Shown here: positions 1-8,295 of the stretch, piece after piece
Numbering within the stretch: position 1 is the first letter of the stretch
How the letters are laid out: the number at the start of each line of letters is the position of its first letter
Source of the DNA: Geobacter sp. UBA698
GTDB lineage: Bacteria; Desulfobacterota; Desulfuromonadia; Geobacterales; Pseudopelobacteraceae
Reading direction: 5' to 3'
Length of the DNA stretch: 13,889 nucleotides
NCBI GenBank assembly: GCA_002298925.1
Contig: DBMM01000041.1
Location: forward strand, 77,390 to 91,278
Position numbers and translations under genes: made by a program
Notes under the pieces: generated by a model
The model's database searches: none
Told to the model about the DNA's origin: nothing
What the model saw: only the letters and a program-made list of their open reading frames with translations

Positions 1-7
1 TCAGAAC

Positions 8-44
8 TAAAAAAGCGCCACATCCCATCATGGTGTGCCGCTTT
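8..44 (-). terminator. Rho-independent terminator after the phenylacetate-CoA ligase gene
   Basis: On the minus strand, arms at 44-34 and 22-12 pair over 11 positions with one G/G mismatch. The loop is 11 nt, and a run of six T follows (A at 9-14 on the plus strand). It starts 37 bp after the stop codon of the ligase gene and probably ends the ispG-proS-ligase transcript. Confidence 0.85.
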
Positions 45-81
45 CCCGAAATTCGCCTTAGATTAAATTTTATATCAACTT

Positions 82-1389
82 CTAAAGTTTTCTTCTGTCG
101 ATCACTCTGGCGGCCTTACCTTCATGTCTGGGTATGCTGTTTGGCTCCACCAGTTTAACCACCACACCCACCCCAAGCACGGAATCGATTTTCCTTTCGA
201 TATTTTCCAGAAAAGCACGTTGTAACTTCATTTCATCGTAGAATATATTTTCTGTCACCTCGATGCAGACCTCAAGGACATCCAAAGCCCCCTTGCGATC
301 AATTATCAACTGATAATGGGATTGGCAGCCTTCAATGGCAATCAGTACCTCTTCTATCTGAGACGGAAAGACATTCACACCTTTAATGATCAGCATGTCA
401 TCCGAGCGCCCCATGGTCTTTTTCATTCTGGCTGTGGTGCGCCCGCACTGGCAGGTTTCGTACTCCAGACATGTGATGTCACGCGTACGATAGCGGATCA
501 TAGGGAAAGCTTCCTTGGTGATGGTAGTCAACACCAGTTCGCCGACACTTCCTGGAGGCAGAACCTGACAGGTTTCCGGATCGATTATTTCTGCAATAAA
601 GGCATCTTCGGAGATGTGCATGCCGCATTTGCACTGACATTCGCCGGCAACTCCGGGACCGATGATTTCCGACAAGCCGTAATTGTCCGTGGCGCTGATC
701 ATCAACCGGGTTTCGATCTCGCGACGCATGGCCTCGGACCAGGGTTCACCTCCAAACAGACCGACCTTGAGTGACAGGGTTTTGGGATCGATGCCCAGGC
801 TATCCAAGCGATCAGCTATGGTAATGGCGTAGCTGGGGGTGCAAACCAGGGCGCTTGAACGGTAGTCCTGCATGATCATGATCTGCTTATCGGTATTGCC
901 GCCGCTCATGGGAATGACAGCAGCGCCAATGGTTTCGGAGCCGTAATGCAGTCCGAAAGCACCGGTAAACATGCCATAGCCGAAGGCGATCTGGACGACG
1001 TCATCAGGTGTTACCCCGGCGGCAGTCATGAATCTGGCCACCAGGCTTGACCACATCCTCAGATCGTTTTTGGTATAGCCAACCACGGTCGGTTTGCCGG
1101 TGGTGCCGGATGAAGAGTGGATCCGCACCACCTCACGCAACGGCACGGCAAACATGCCGTAGGGGTAGTTAAGACGCAGGTCCTCTTTTGTGGTGAACGG
1201 CAACTTGGAAAGGTCAGCCAGCGTGGAAACATCCTCGGGATTGATGCCCTGACTGTTGAACTTTGTGCGGTAGCAGGTGACGTTCTTGTAGGCCCGATTG
1301 AGGGTAGCCTGAAGCCGTTCGAGCTGAAGTTGCTCAAGATCTTCCCTCAGCATAGTTTCGTGCTGAGGGTCCCAAATTTTCATCTGCAT
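82..1389 (-). CDS. paaK: Phenylacetate-CoA ligase (AMP-forming), PaaK family
   Basis: The predicted enzyme is a cytosolic ANL-superfamily ligase of 435 aa that activates phenylacetate or a related aryl acid to its CoA thioester through an acyl-AMP. Seen in the sequence: the adenylate-binding loop SSSGTTGKPTV at residues 92-102, YGLSE at 237-241, GRSDDM at 327-332 opening the mobile C-terminal domain, and EGKAARV near the end, whose Lys425 sits where ANL enzymes carry the catalytic lysine. A cysteine cluster, CQCKCGMH at 251-258 with CQC near 315, is typical of this family and may bind metal. The start is the first of two nearby ATGs, because GAGGG lies 5 nt upstream. It follows proS by 23 bp. 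No other phenylacetate genes are in the window, so a role in anaerobic phenylalanine or aromatic acid breakdown is inferred, and the true substrate could be another aryl acid. Confidence 0.9.
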   Translation of the reverse strand: MQMKIWDPQHETMLREDLEQLQLERLQATLNRAYKNVTCYRTKFNSQGINPEDVSTLADLSKLPFTTKEDLRLNYPYGMFAVPLREVVRIHSSSGTTGKPTVVGYTKNDLRMWSSLVARFMTAAGVTPDDVVQIAFGYGMFTGAFGLHYGSETIGAAVIPMSGGNTDKQIMIMQDYRSSALVCTPSYAITIADRLDSLGIDPKTLSLKVGLFGGEPWSEAMRREIETRLMISATDNYGLSEIIGPGVAGECQCKCGMHISEDAFIAEIIDPETCQVLPPGSVGELVLTTITKEAFPMIRYRTRDITCLEYETCQCGRTTARMKKTMGRSDDMLIIKGVNVFPSQIEEVLIAIEGCQSHYQLIIDRKGALDVLEVCIEVTENIFYDEMKLQRAFLENIERKIDSVLGVGVVVKLVEPNSIPRHEGKAARVIDRRKL

Positions 1390-1412
1390 TACTACCCTCT
1401 TCGGTATGTGAG

Positions 1413-3143
1413 TTAATCCTCGCAGGTCAGTGCCGACGCCACTAATTGACGAATCTGCTCAATGGCAGCTTCGATCGGTAACAGTAGCACTTCACCGGTC
1501 TTTCGGATCTTCAGCTCGACATTGCCGTCTGCCAACCCTTTGCTGCCAACCACGATTCGCAGCGGTATACCGATCAGGTCATTGTCCTTGAACTTGACCC
1601 CCGGTCGCTCGTCACGGTCGTCAAACAGAACCTCGATGCCCAGCTTTTCAAGCTTCAGGTAGATTTCCTCAGCAGCGGCCATCACCCCTTTGTCCTTGGT
1701 GTTGAGGGCCACCACTGAACAGTGGAACGGTGCGATCGGCAGCGGGAAAATGATGCCGTTTTCGTCGTGGTTCTGCTCAATGGCGGCGGCCACCGTACGT
1801 CCAATACCGATGCCGTAGCAACCCATGAATATGACCTGCTCTTTGCCGTCGGCATCCAGATAGGTGGCGTTGAGTGCTTGTGAATACTTGGTACCCAGCT
1901 TGAAAACATGCCCCACTTCAATGCCGCGCCACATCTCCAATTTGCCTGATTCGCAGCGCGGGCAGGCATCGCCGGCTTCCACATTGCGCAGATCCACAAA
2001 ACGATCAGGCACGAAATCGCGGCCCAGATTTACATTGACGAGGTGCATATCCTTTTCGTTGGCGCCGATCACGACGTTGATCATGGTCTGCACAGCCAGG
2101 TCGGCAATCACGGTCACCTTCTCCTTGAGACCCAGAGGACCGAGAAAACCAACCGGCGAACCGGTGATGCTCAAGATGTCTTCCTCAGTGGCCATCTGAA
2201 TCTCGTCCCAACCAAGACTATTCTTCAGCTTAATCTCGTTCAGCTCATGATCGCCGCGCAGAATAGCCATAACATGCTCACCGCTGCCGGATGAATAAAC
2301 CAGGGTCTTGATGGTTTTGTCGGCAGTCAGCCCCAAAAAGGCGGCCACATCGGCGATGGTTTTCATATCAGGCGTGGCGGTCTTTTGCAGCGGCAACTGT
2401 TCTGTACTGGTTACAGCCTGGAAAGGCCGCGCCTCGGCCTTTTCCACGTTGGCAGCATAGCGGCAGGCATCGCAGGAAACGATGGCATCCTCGCCGGAAT
2501 CGGCCAGCACCATGAACTCGTGGGACGATGATCCACCAATGCTGCCGGTATCAGCCTCGACCGCCCGGAAATTGAGACCGCATCGTTCGAAGATACGCTG
2601 ATAGGCATTGTACATTTTTTCATAGGACTGGTCGGCTGCGGAGCTGTCAACGTCGAAAGAGTAGGCATCTTTCATGATGAATTCACGGCCGCGCATCAGG
2701 CCGAAACGGGGACGGATCTCGTCGCGGAATTTGGTCTGGATCTGGTAAAAGTTTACCGGCATCTGGCGGTAGCTTTTAATCTCGCGCCGGACCATGTCGG
2801 TGATGACCTCTTCATGGGTTGGCCCCATGCAGAATTCCCCATCTTTGCGGTCCTTGAAGCGTAACAGTTCCTTGCCGTAGAACTGCCAACGGCCCGACTC
2901 CTGCCACAACTCGGCCGGCTGAACGCTCGGCATGAGCATCTCGATTGCGTCGGCCCGATTCATCTCCTCACGCACTATAGATTCGAACTTGCGAATGGAA
3001 CGAAGTCCCAGAGGGAGATAATTGTAGATACCAGCCGCCAGTTTGCGGATCATTCCGGCCCGCAGCATGAGTTGATGAGAAATGACTTCCGCGTCGGAAG
3101 GGGTTTCCTTGACGGTGGGGATGAAATAGCGGGAATAGAGCAT
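1413..3143 (-). CDS. proS: Prolyl-tRNA synthetase, bacterial type with editing domain
   Basis: This enzyme charges tRNA-Pro with proline in the cytosol. It is 576 aa, close to the usual length of the bacterial long form. Class II synthetase signatures are present: GPTHEE at 107-112, a motif 2 block at about 139-163 (FRDEIRPR followed by GRxF and KDAYSF), and motif 3 GCYGIGIGRT from residue 441. An insert between motifs 2 and 3, roughly residues 220-400, corresponds to the YbaK-like domain that hydrolyses mischarged Ala-tRNA-Pro. The anticodon-binding domain fills about 470-570. Two Cys pairs flank the insert (CDAC near 224 and a CPRC near 398). The start at 3143 is supported by GAGG 5 nt upstream. 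The gene lies 26 bp after ispG and 23 bp before the ligase gene, so it is probably cotranscribed with both. Confidence 0.97.
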   Translation of the reverse strand: MLYSRYFIPTVKETPSDAEVISHQLMLRAGMIRKLAAGIYNYLPLGLRSIRKFESIVREEMNRADAIEMLMPSVQPAELWQESGRWQFYGKELLRFKDRKDGEFCMGPTHEEVITDMVRREIKSYRQMPVNFYQIQTKFRDEIRPRFGLMRGREFIMKDAYSFDVDSSAADQSYEKMYNAYQRIFERCGLNFRAVEADTGSIGGSSSHEFMVLADSGEDAIVSCDACRYAANVEKAEARPFQAVTSTEQLPLQKTATPDMKTIADVAAFLGLTADKTIKTLVYSSGSGEHVMAILRGDHELNEIKLKNSLGWDEIQMATEEDILSITGSPVGFLGPLGLKEKVTVIADLAVQTMINVVIGANEKDMHLVNVNLGRDFVPDRFVDLRNVEAGDACPRCESGKLEMWRGIEVGHVFKLGTKYSQALNATYLDADGKEQVIFMGCYGIGIGRTVAAAIEQNHDENGIIFPLPIAPFHCSVVALNTKDKGVMAAAEEIYLKLEKLGIEVLFDDRDERPGVKFKDNDLIGIPLRIVVGSKGLADGNVELKIRKTGEVLLLPIEAAIEQIRQLVASALTCED

Positions 3144-3169
3144 TGGTACCTCAGCGAGTTATATTGAAA

Positions 3170-4216
3170 TTACAGTTTGTTGATTTCTTCGATCAGAGCA
3201 TCGGCCAGCTGGTTTTCGGGCACCTTACGGATGATTTCGCCATTGCGGAAGAGCAGACCCTCCCCTTTTCCGCCGGCTATGCCCACATCAGCTTCGCGGG
3301 CCTCGCCGGGACCATTGACGGCGCACCCCATGACCGCCACAGTGATCCGTTTGTCAATGTTCTGCAGTCGCCGTTCCACATCCTCGGCAACTTTGATCAG
3401 ATTGATCTGACACCTGCCACAGGTAGGACAGGAGACAAAGTTGACGCCGCGCTGGCGCAGTCCCAAACTTTTCAGGATTTCGTACCCGACCCTGACCTCA
3501 TCCAGCACATCACCGGTCAGTGATACCCGCATGGTATCGCCAATGCCGTCAGCCAAGAGAATGCCGAGCCCCACCGATGATTTGATCGTGCCGGAAAAGA
3601 TGGTTCCGGCCTCGGTTATGCCGATGTGCAGTGGGTAATCGACCCGTTGTGAGAGCAAGCGATAAGCCGATACGGTTTTCATGACGTCTGAGGCCTTGAG
3701 AGAGATCTTGATCTCACGGTAGCCCAGATCCTCAAGAATGCGGACATGCCCCAAGGCGGATTCGACCATGGCCTCGGCAGTCGGGTGGCCGTAGCGTTCC
3801 AACAGTTCCTTTTCCAGGGAACCGGCATTGACACCGATACGGATCGGGACTTGTCTCTCGGCAGCCGCCTTGACCACTTCGGCCACCTTCCACTGTTCTC
3901 CAATATTGCCCGGGTTGAGGCGCAAGCCGTCAATGCCCCCGTCCAGCACTTGCAGAGCCAGTTTGTAATCGAAATGGATATCGGCAACAACCGGGATCGG
4001 GCTTTCACGTTTGATCCGCCCCAGCGCAACAGCCGCGTCCATGTCTGGTACGGCGCAGCGAATGATTTCACAGCCAGCTTCGGTCAATCCTGCGATCTGA
4101 GCCAGTGTGGTGGCCACATCCCGCGTGTCGGTGGAGCACATCGACTGCACCGCGCAGGGGGCGCCCCCGCCAATCGGTACAGAGCCAACTTTTATCTGTA
4201 AGGTTGTTTTTTTCAT
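3170..4216 (-). CDS. ispG: 4-hydroxy-3-methylbut-2-enyl diphosphate synthase (IspG/GcpE)
   Basis: IspG is the penultimate enzyme of the MEP isoprenoid pathway. It reductively opens methylerythritol cyclodiphosphate to HMBPP using a [4Fe-4S] cluster. The 348 aa length fits the short bacterial form without the plant insert. The cluster ligands are visible: SCPTC gives Cys263 and Cys266, GCAVNGPGE gives Cys298 and Glu305. All four are offset by exactly seven from the E. coli ligands 270, 273, 305 and 312. The N-terminal barrel begins with QIKVGSVPIGG at 7-17. An in-frame TGA lies only two codons upstream of the ATG, so the start cannot be further upstream. No Shine-Dalgarno sequence is visible, and a promoter-like -10 ends 8 nt before the ATG (see the promoter entry). 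It heads a tight run with proS and the ligase gene. Confidence 0.97.
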   Translation of the reverse strand: MKKTTLQIKVGSVPIGGGAPCAVQSMCSTDTRDVATTLAQIAGLTEAGCEIIRCAVPDMDAAVALGRIKRESPIPVVADIHFDYKLALQVLDGGIDGLRLNPGNIGEQWKVAEVVKAAAERQVPIRIGVNAGSLEKELLERYGHPTAEAMVESALGHVRILEDLGYREIKISLKASDVMKTVSAYRLLSQRVDYPLHIGITEAGTIFSGTIKSSVGLGILLADGIGDTMRVSLTGDVLDEVRVGYEILKSLGLRQRGVNFVSCPTCGRCQINLIKVAEDVERRLQNIDKRITVAVMGCAVNGPGEAREADVGIAGGKGEGLLFRNGEIIRKVPENQLADALIEEINKL

Positions 4217-4339
4217 AGCTGATCATAGTAGCCAATGATGGAAAAAAAATCAAGGAAGACGAGCGATAGGGGCGTCGGGCTTGAACAAAATCGGAATAAA
4301 GTATGGATTTGAATTGCGGAGGAGGATTGTTGCGCCTGA
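4217..4339 (-). promoter_or_regulatory. Candidate sigma-70 promoter for ispG-proS-ligase, within the gap after the second PrkA gene
   Basis: This is the 123 bp between the second PrkA-family gene and ispG. On the minus strand TTGATT (4253-4248) is followed after exactly 17 nt by TACTAT (4230-4225). Each hexamer matches the sigma-70 consensus at four of six positions. The predicted transcription start near 4219-4217 would fall 1-3 nt before the ispG ATG. I see no hairpin with a T-run in the gap, so read-through from the upstream operon is also possible. A 10 bp palindrome, CCTGATCAGG at 4335-4344, overlaps the end of the upstream gene but has no loop or T-tract. Confidence 0.45.
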
Positions 4340-6631
4340 TCAGGATCTGAACTTACGTGCCAGATCATTGTCAATAACGTACTCACAGACCTCTTTAGCG
4401 CTCTGCTTGGTATAGTGATATTTGGCTCCGCACAGATTTCCGATCAGGAAGGTGACATCATCGCGAATGCGCTGGTCGTAAGTCTTGAAGGATTCAGTGT
4501 CATAATCCTTGATGGCACGGCGGAAATTTGCATTGTCAAGAAAAGGTTCCAAAACTTTTTCTTTGAGATTATGGACATACCTGTCGTGCAGAGACTGATA
4601 GAGCTGGGTCATGCGAGGATCCTTCCCCTCTACCATGATCTCTTGGGTCAGCGTTCTGGAGGTGTATTCCTTCTGGATGTCGCGGCGAAAATCGGCATGT
4701 TCTTCGACAGTGGCGGACGTACCCAGAAGTCTTCCCTCGATGCCCCCAAGAAATTCCTCCTCAATCTCCATTCGATCACCTGTAAATCGGCAAACCTCTA
4801 CCGAACCAATCTCGAAATTGATTGCGAACATGTAATTAAGAATATCATGCGAAATCTGTTCCTCGTTGTAATTGAAAAGCGATTCCTTGACCTCCTGCAG
4901 CACAGCGTAATTGTAGTTGCGTATCAGTGAGTCCATGAAGCCGTCGGGGATGGACTCGTTCAGTTCTTTACGCCACTTTGTAAAAAAAGTTAACAGGTGC
5001 GACATGGATATTAGTTTGTCCTTGCGGGCGTAGGCGGCGTAGAAATCGCTGAAAATTTTGATCGAATCGCGACCGGAAAATCCGGTTATCCCCTCTATTT
5101 CAGATTCGGCAATGATTTTGCGACGTTTTTTTGCAGTCAGGCGCTTGCGATCCTCCTCGGTCAGCCACGGCGGAATATGGCCTGTGTATAACTCCATTTT
5201 AAGAATAAGCAGATTATCGTCACAGTAGAGACTGTATTTCGATGCATCTCCGATCCAGTTGAGGAGCGCTTCCGAGTGTTTGTCCATGCGGGTCGAGATG
5301 ATCACACGTGCGAAGTTGTGCAGCACACGCGGCAGAAAGTTTTCATCGATATGCTTGCCGAATATGTTGCGGTAAATCTCCACCTCGGTATTCAGGTCCA
5401 TGACATAGGGGATGTTGATGAACTCGATTCGGTCAGAGAAAGACTGCAGTCCTTCGATAGCCTTTTCATCTTCGGGATTCATCAGGGCGATAAAAAGCGA
5501 TTTGACATTCTCCTCCAGGTCCTCGACCTTGTGGATTCCTTCGCTGATGATGTTGTGCAACTCCAGCAGGCGCTCGGCGTTGTGAGATTTGACATCCATC
5601 AGGGCGTAGATGCCGTTGTTGGTTTTTGCGAAACTCGAAAACAGGTACTTGACCTGGTTGCTGTCGCCAAACAGCATATCGATTTTGCGCTGCAGGATGG
5701 CATTGGTCATGACGACCTGTTTCATCGGCTTGTCGCCCGGATTGAAGACCGTGATCCCCTCCCCCATGCGCCGGTTGAAACGATAGGGACGTGCGTGGAT
5801 CATGCTGTAGACATCCATAGATGTCGGCAGACGCTGCAACAAGGCATCGAAAAGTGAACTGCAGATGGTGCAGGGAGTCTCGCTGAAGACCCAGTCGTAT
5901 TCTTTTTCGGTGAACAGCTTCCACTTGAACTCGTCGTTTTTGAAAAGATCGTCAAAAAACAGGCGTCTGTCCTTTTTGGGTATCATCATCAGCGGATTGT
6001 CATGGGATGGGCAGAGAACCTCAACGAAATCACTGCCCCGGCTCAGGGTGTTATTCAACTCATTCTGTTCAGACACTCCCAGTTCGTATTCGTCCAGCAG
6101 ATGCGTCAGCTGATCAATAAACGGCTTGATCTTGGTATCGCTGATATGGGCCAGGATTCGGCGATCCAGTCGCCAAACCACTTCGTAGCGGGTACCGGCC
6201 TCGCTGTTGGCATATTCCTCAAATTTCAGAAGCAGGTTATTGAGAAATGTGCTTTTCCCGGAACCGGGCGGCCCCTCGAAGATATAGATCTTGTTCTGGC
6301 GAGCGCTCCCCTTCATGGCATCCACATGGTTTATCAGCCTGTTGGCAAAGAGCCGGTCGGCAAAAAAAGGGCGGTCGGTATTTTCAATGAAGAGCCGGCT
6401 GCAATCATAATTCATATAATTTATCGATTCGGGGTCATCGGGATATTCGTCCTGACCAACGCCGACATAACCGCGAATCATGTCATGAAATGTCTGGAAG
6501 ACGTTACGTACAACCGTGGCAGGGCTTTCCGAGAGTATCCTCAGAAACTCGTCAAAGGGTATGGAATGACTCTGTTCACGCTCGGTGATCTTGCGGTTCA
6601 GATGACGTAATGCCTTTTCGATGTTTGTCAT
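4340..6631 (-). CDS. Second PrkA-family AAA+ protein (divergent YeaG-like, putative serine protein kinase/ATPase)
   Basis: This 763 aa protein is about 100 aa longer than typical PrkA/YeaG. A helical N-terminus leads to the Walker A loop GPPGSGKST at 120-128. The family signature CPSHDNPLMMIP at 207-218 matches the CPMHEDPLHLIP block I recall from B. subtilis PrkA. Further PrkA-like blocks are FNPGD at 296-300, NNGIYALMDVKSH at 338-350 (the Walker B region, where the family has NRGMMEFQEMLK), ALMNPEDE at 382-389 (sensor 1) and DRIEFINIPY at 400-409. The C-terminus ends in a helical unit (YTKQSAKEVCEYV) like that of YeaG. A CxxC lies at 254-257. The usual Walker B glutamates are replaced by a single Asp346, so ATPase activity is uncertain. 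It is the last gene of the operon, 11 bp after spoVR, with a weak GGTG site upstream. Family membership is solid. PrkA proteins have been described both as kinases and as ATP-dependent proteases, and the target here is unknown. Confidence 0.85.
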   Translation of the reverse strand: MTNIEKALRHLNRKITEREQSHSIPFDEFLRILSESPATVVRNVFQTFHDMIRGYVGVGQDEYPDDPESINYMNYDCSRLFIENTDRPFFADRLFANRLINHVDAMKGSARQNKIYIFEGPPGSGKSTFLNNLLLKFEEYANSEAGTRYEVVWRLDRRILAHISDTKIKPFIDQLTHLLDEYELGVSEQNELNNTLSRGSDFVEVLCPSHDNPLMMIPKKDRRLFFDDLFKNDEFKWKLFTEKEYDWVFSETPCTICSSLFDALLQRLPTSMDVYSMIHARPYRFNRRMGEGITVFNPGDKPMKQVVMTNAILQRKIDMLFGDSNQVKYLFSSFAKTNNGIYALMDVKSHNAERLLELHNIISEGIHKVEDLEENVKSLFIALMNPEDEKAIEGLQSFSDRIEFINIPYVMDLNTEVEIYRNIFGKHIDENFLPRVLHNFARVIISTRMDKHSEALLNWIGDASKYSLYCDDNLLILKMELYTGHIPPWLTEEDRKRLTAKKRRKIIAESEIEGITGFSGRDSIKIFSDFYAAYARKDKLISMSHLLTFFTKWRKELNESIPDGFMDSLIRNYNYAVLQEVKESLFNYNEEQISHDILNYMFAINFEIGSVEVCRFTGDRMEIEEEFLGGIEGRLLGTSATVEEHADFRRDIQKEYTSRTLTQEIMVEGKDPRMTQLYQSLHDRYVHNLKEKVLEPFLDNANFRRAIKDYDTESFKTYDQRIRDDVTFLIGNLCGAKYHYTKQSAKEVCEYVIDNDLARKFRS

Positions 6632-6642
6632 GGTGTCACCGG

Positions 6643-8271
6643 CTAGAGAATCTTTTTACTGATTACCTTATGATTGATTGTGTAAAGCACTCGTTCCCAG
6701 CGGATTTTTTGAGGTTGCTCCTCTCCCCGCTCAGACTGATACGGTTTAGCCACCTCGCTGCGCGCCTCGCTAGTTTCCAGGTGCACCGGGCTTCCCCATA
6801 GGAACTCGATCCCCATCATGGTATTGGCAATGTATTCGAGCACCAGCTGCTTGCCCTCAAAGGCATGTGTCAGGTAAAGAGTGCCGTCCACTCCCTTGTT
6901 CGCATCCACGCTGATTGTGGGAGGATGGTAGAGGGAGTCGAGCATCATGGTACGGTAATCCTCTGCTTTGCGGCTTTTTACGTAGTACTGCCAGACCATG
7001 CGTTTGCTATCGAGCCTTTTACCCGCCACAAAAAGCTTGTGGTGGTCCATGAAGTCCTGATCCAGATGATTCTTGAGAAAAAGATAGTCACAAAGGTTTT
7101 CACGCAGATGAAAGATATGCTCACCACCGTTTGCTGCTTTGGTGTCGAAGTGCTCGCGGGATGTACGATCTTCAAGTCGCTGGAAATCGAAGGATAGGCG
7201 CCCCTTGTTGGCCTGTTCCTCGATGTAGCTGAACAGACGCATACCAAGCGCATAGGGATTGGTGCCCACGCGTGGCATCGCGGTTACACCGGCGTGGACT
7301 CGTGCAAAATCCACCTCATGCCCCTTGATACGGTCATCCTGCAGAAACAATTTTTCGTGCCAGTAGCTGGCCCACCCCTCGTTCATGATCTTTGTTCTGA
7401 TCTGGGGTTGGAAGAAAACGGAAGTCTTGCGAACAATTTCAAGAATCGATTTCATCCATTGATTTTCATCCTGATCCAGAAACTCGGAATTATCCATTAA
7501 GTAGCGCAGCAGGTCTCGTCGTTTTGCTGGTTTTCCCCCACCCTCGCGAACGAAGTGTGCCTCCAGTTCGGGATAATGTCGTTCCGCCTCGGCAAAAAAA
7601 TCCTTTTCTCCCTGATCGCCGAACTCTTTCAGGCACTGGTTGTAACGATTGACCTCCTTGATATAATCGTTAATCGAGACCTTCTTGTGTATCTGCAGAA
7701 AAACATCGAAATAATAGTTCACACGTGGAGTGCACTCAGCCGTTTGAGGTGTGAAAAGTTCGCCCAGTTCTCCATGAAAATCCACCAGATTATCTATGTT
7801 ACGTGCAAATTCGATTACGTAATCCACCCAGCGCCCCTTTTCTGCGCGCAGTTTGGCGATCACACGCTTGTCCGACAGCGCCTGACCGTTAAAATCGTAA
7901 TCCCAGGTATGCCGGAAATAAAGGTTATTCTGGAAGAAGTCAATATGGGCCAGCACGTGATAAAAGATCATCACGTTCAACCAGTCCGGATTGTTGTCGT
8001 TGTAAAAGGAAATGGGAGGTCGAGTGTTGATCACGGTTTCATAGGGGTTGTGGGGATAGAGCTCGTATTTTCCCTTCTCCCGCAACACCTCGACATCATG
8101 GACCCAGTAGTCGTAAAGGGTTGGGATCATCACCTTCGGTCCCAGTTCCAGCAGATCCCGGTTGGTAACGATATACTCAAGACTCTCATCGGTAAATGAA
8201 AGGCCGGCCGCACGGGCGTAATCCTTGCAGCCCTCCATGATGCTCTTTGTATGTTGGTTGATCAGTTCCAT
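6643..8271 (-). CDS. spoVR: SpoVR/YcgB family protein
   Basis: SpoVR proteins are soluble, of unknown biochemical activity, and are named for a role in the B. subtilis spore cortex. They are also common in non-sporing bacteria beside PrkA and DUF444 genes. The family hallmarks are clear: YHVLAHIDFFQNN at residues 104-116 and IMNEGWASYWH at 295-305, plus many conserved His, Asp and Glu residues that would suit metal binding, although no fold or activity is proven by the sequence. At 542 aa it is somewhat longer than the roughly 500 aa usual for the family. The last 40 or so residues are a charged tail rich in Glu, Lys and Arg, starting near ETSEARSEV. There is no signal peptide or membrane segment. 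It starts 24 bp after the DUF444 gene with a modest AGG 7 nt upstream of the ATG. Since this is not a known spore former, a stress role as for E. coli YcgB is more likely. Confidence 0.93.
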   Translation of the reverse strand: MELINQHTKSIMEGCKDYARAAGLSFTDESLEYIVTNRDLLELGPKVMIPTLYDYWVHDVEVLREKGKYELYPHNPYETVINTRPPISFYNDNNPDWLNVMIFYHVLAHIDFFQNNLYFRHTWDYDFNGQALSDKRVIAKLRAEKGRWVDYVIEFARNIDNLVDFHGELGELFTPQTAECTPRVNYYFDVFLQIHKKVSINDYIKEVNRYNQCLKEFGDQGEKDFFAEAERHYPELEAHFVREGGGKPAKRRDLLRYLMDNSEFLDQDENQWMKSILEIVRKTSVFFQPQIRTKIMNEGWASYWHEKLFLQDDRIKGHEVDFARVHAGVTAMPRVGTNPYALGMRLFSYIEEQANKGRLSFDFQRLEDRTSREHFDTKAANGGEHIFHLRENLCDYLFLKNHLDQDFMDHHKLFVAGKRLDSKRMVWQYYVKSRKAEDYRTMMLDSLYHPPTISVDANKGVDGTLYLTHAFEGKQLVLEYIANTMMGIEFLWGSPVHLETSEARSEVAKPYQSERGEEQPQKIRWERVLYTINHKVISKKIL

Positions 8272-8295
8272 ATCAAAACCTGTACCGGTTACAGT

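Noticed and set aside
4068..4253. 61-codon minus-strand frame overlapping the start of ispG
   Set aside because: It begins just before the ispG ATG in another frame and its product looks like random out-of-frame sequence. A leader peptide role was considered, but no ribosome binding site or attenuator structure was seen.
5276..5857. Open frame of 193 codons on the plus strand opposite the second PrkA gene
   Set aside because: It is rich in Asp, His and Val as expected of an antisense frame, has no family resemblance, and lies entirely within a conserved gene.
6002..6610. Open frame of 202 codons on the plus strand opposite the second PrkA gene
   Set aside because: It is a shadow frame antisense to the P-loop region, with no known motif.
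7555..8199. Long open frame of 214 codons on the plus strand opposite spoVR
   Set aside because: It is fully antisense to a strongly conserved gene, shows no recognisable domain and has no separate promoter or ribosome binding site. It is best explained by codon bias of the minus-strand gene.
8280..8294. Small inverted repeat CTGTA-N5-TACAG between the DUF444 and spoVR genes
   Set aside because: A 5 bp stem with a 5 nt loop and no T-run is too weak for a terminator and is likely chance.
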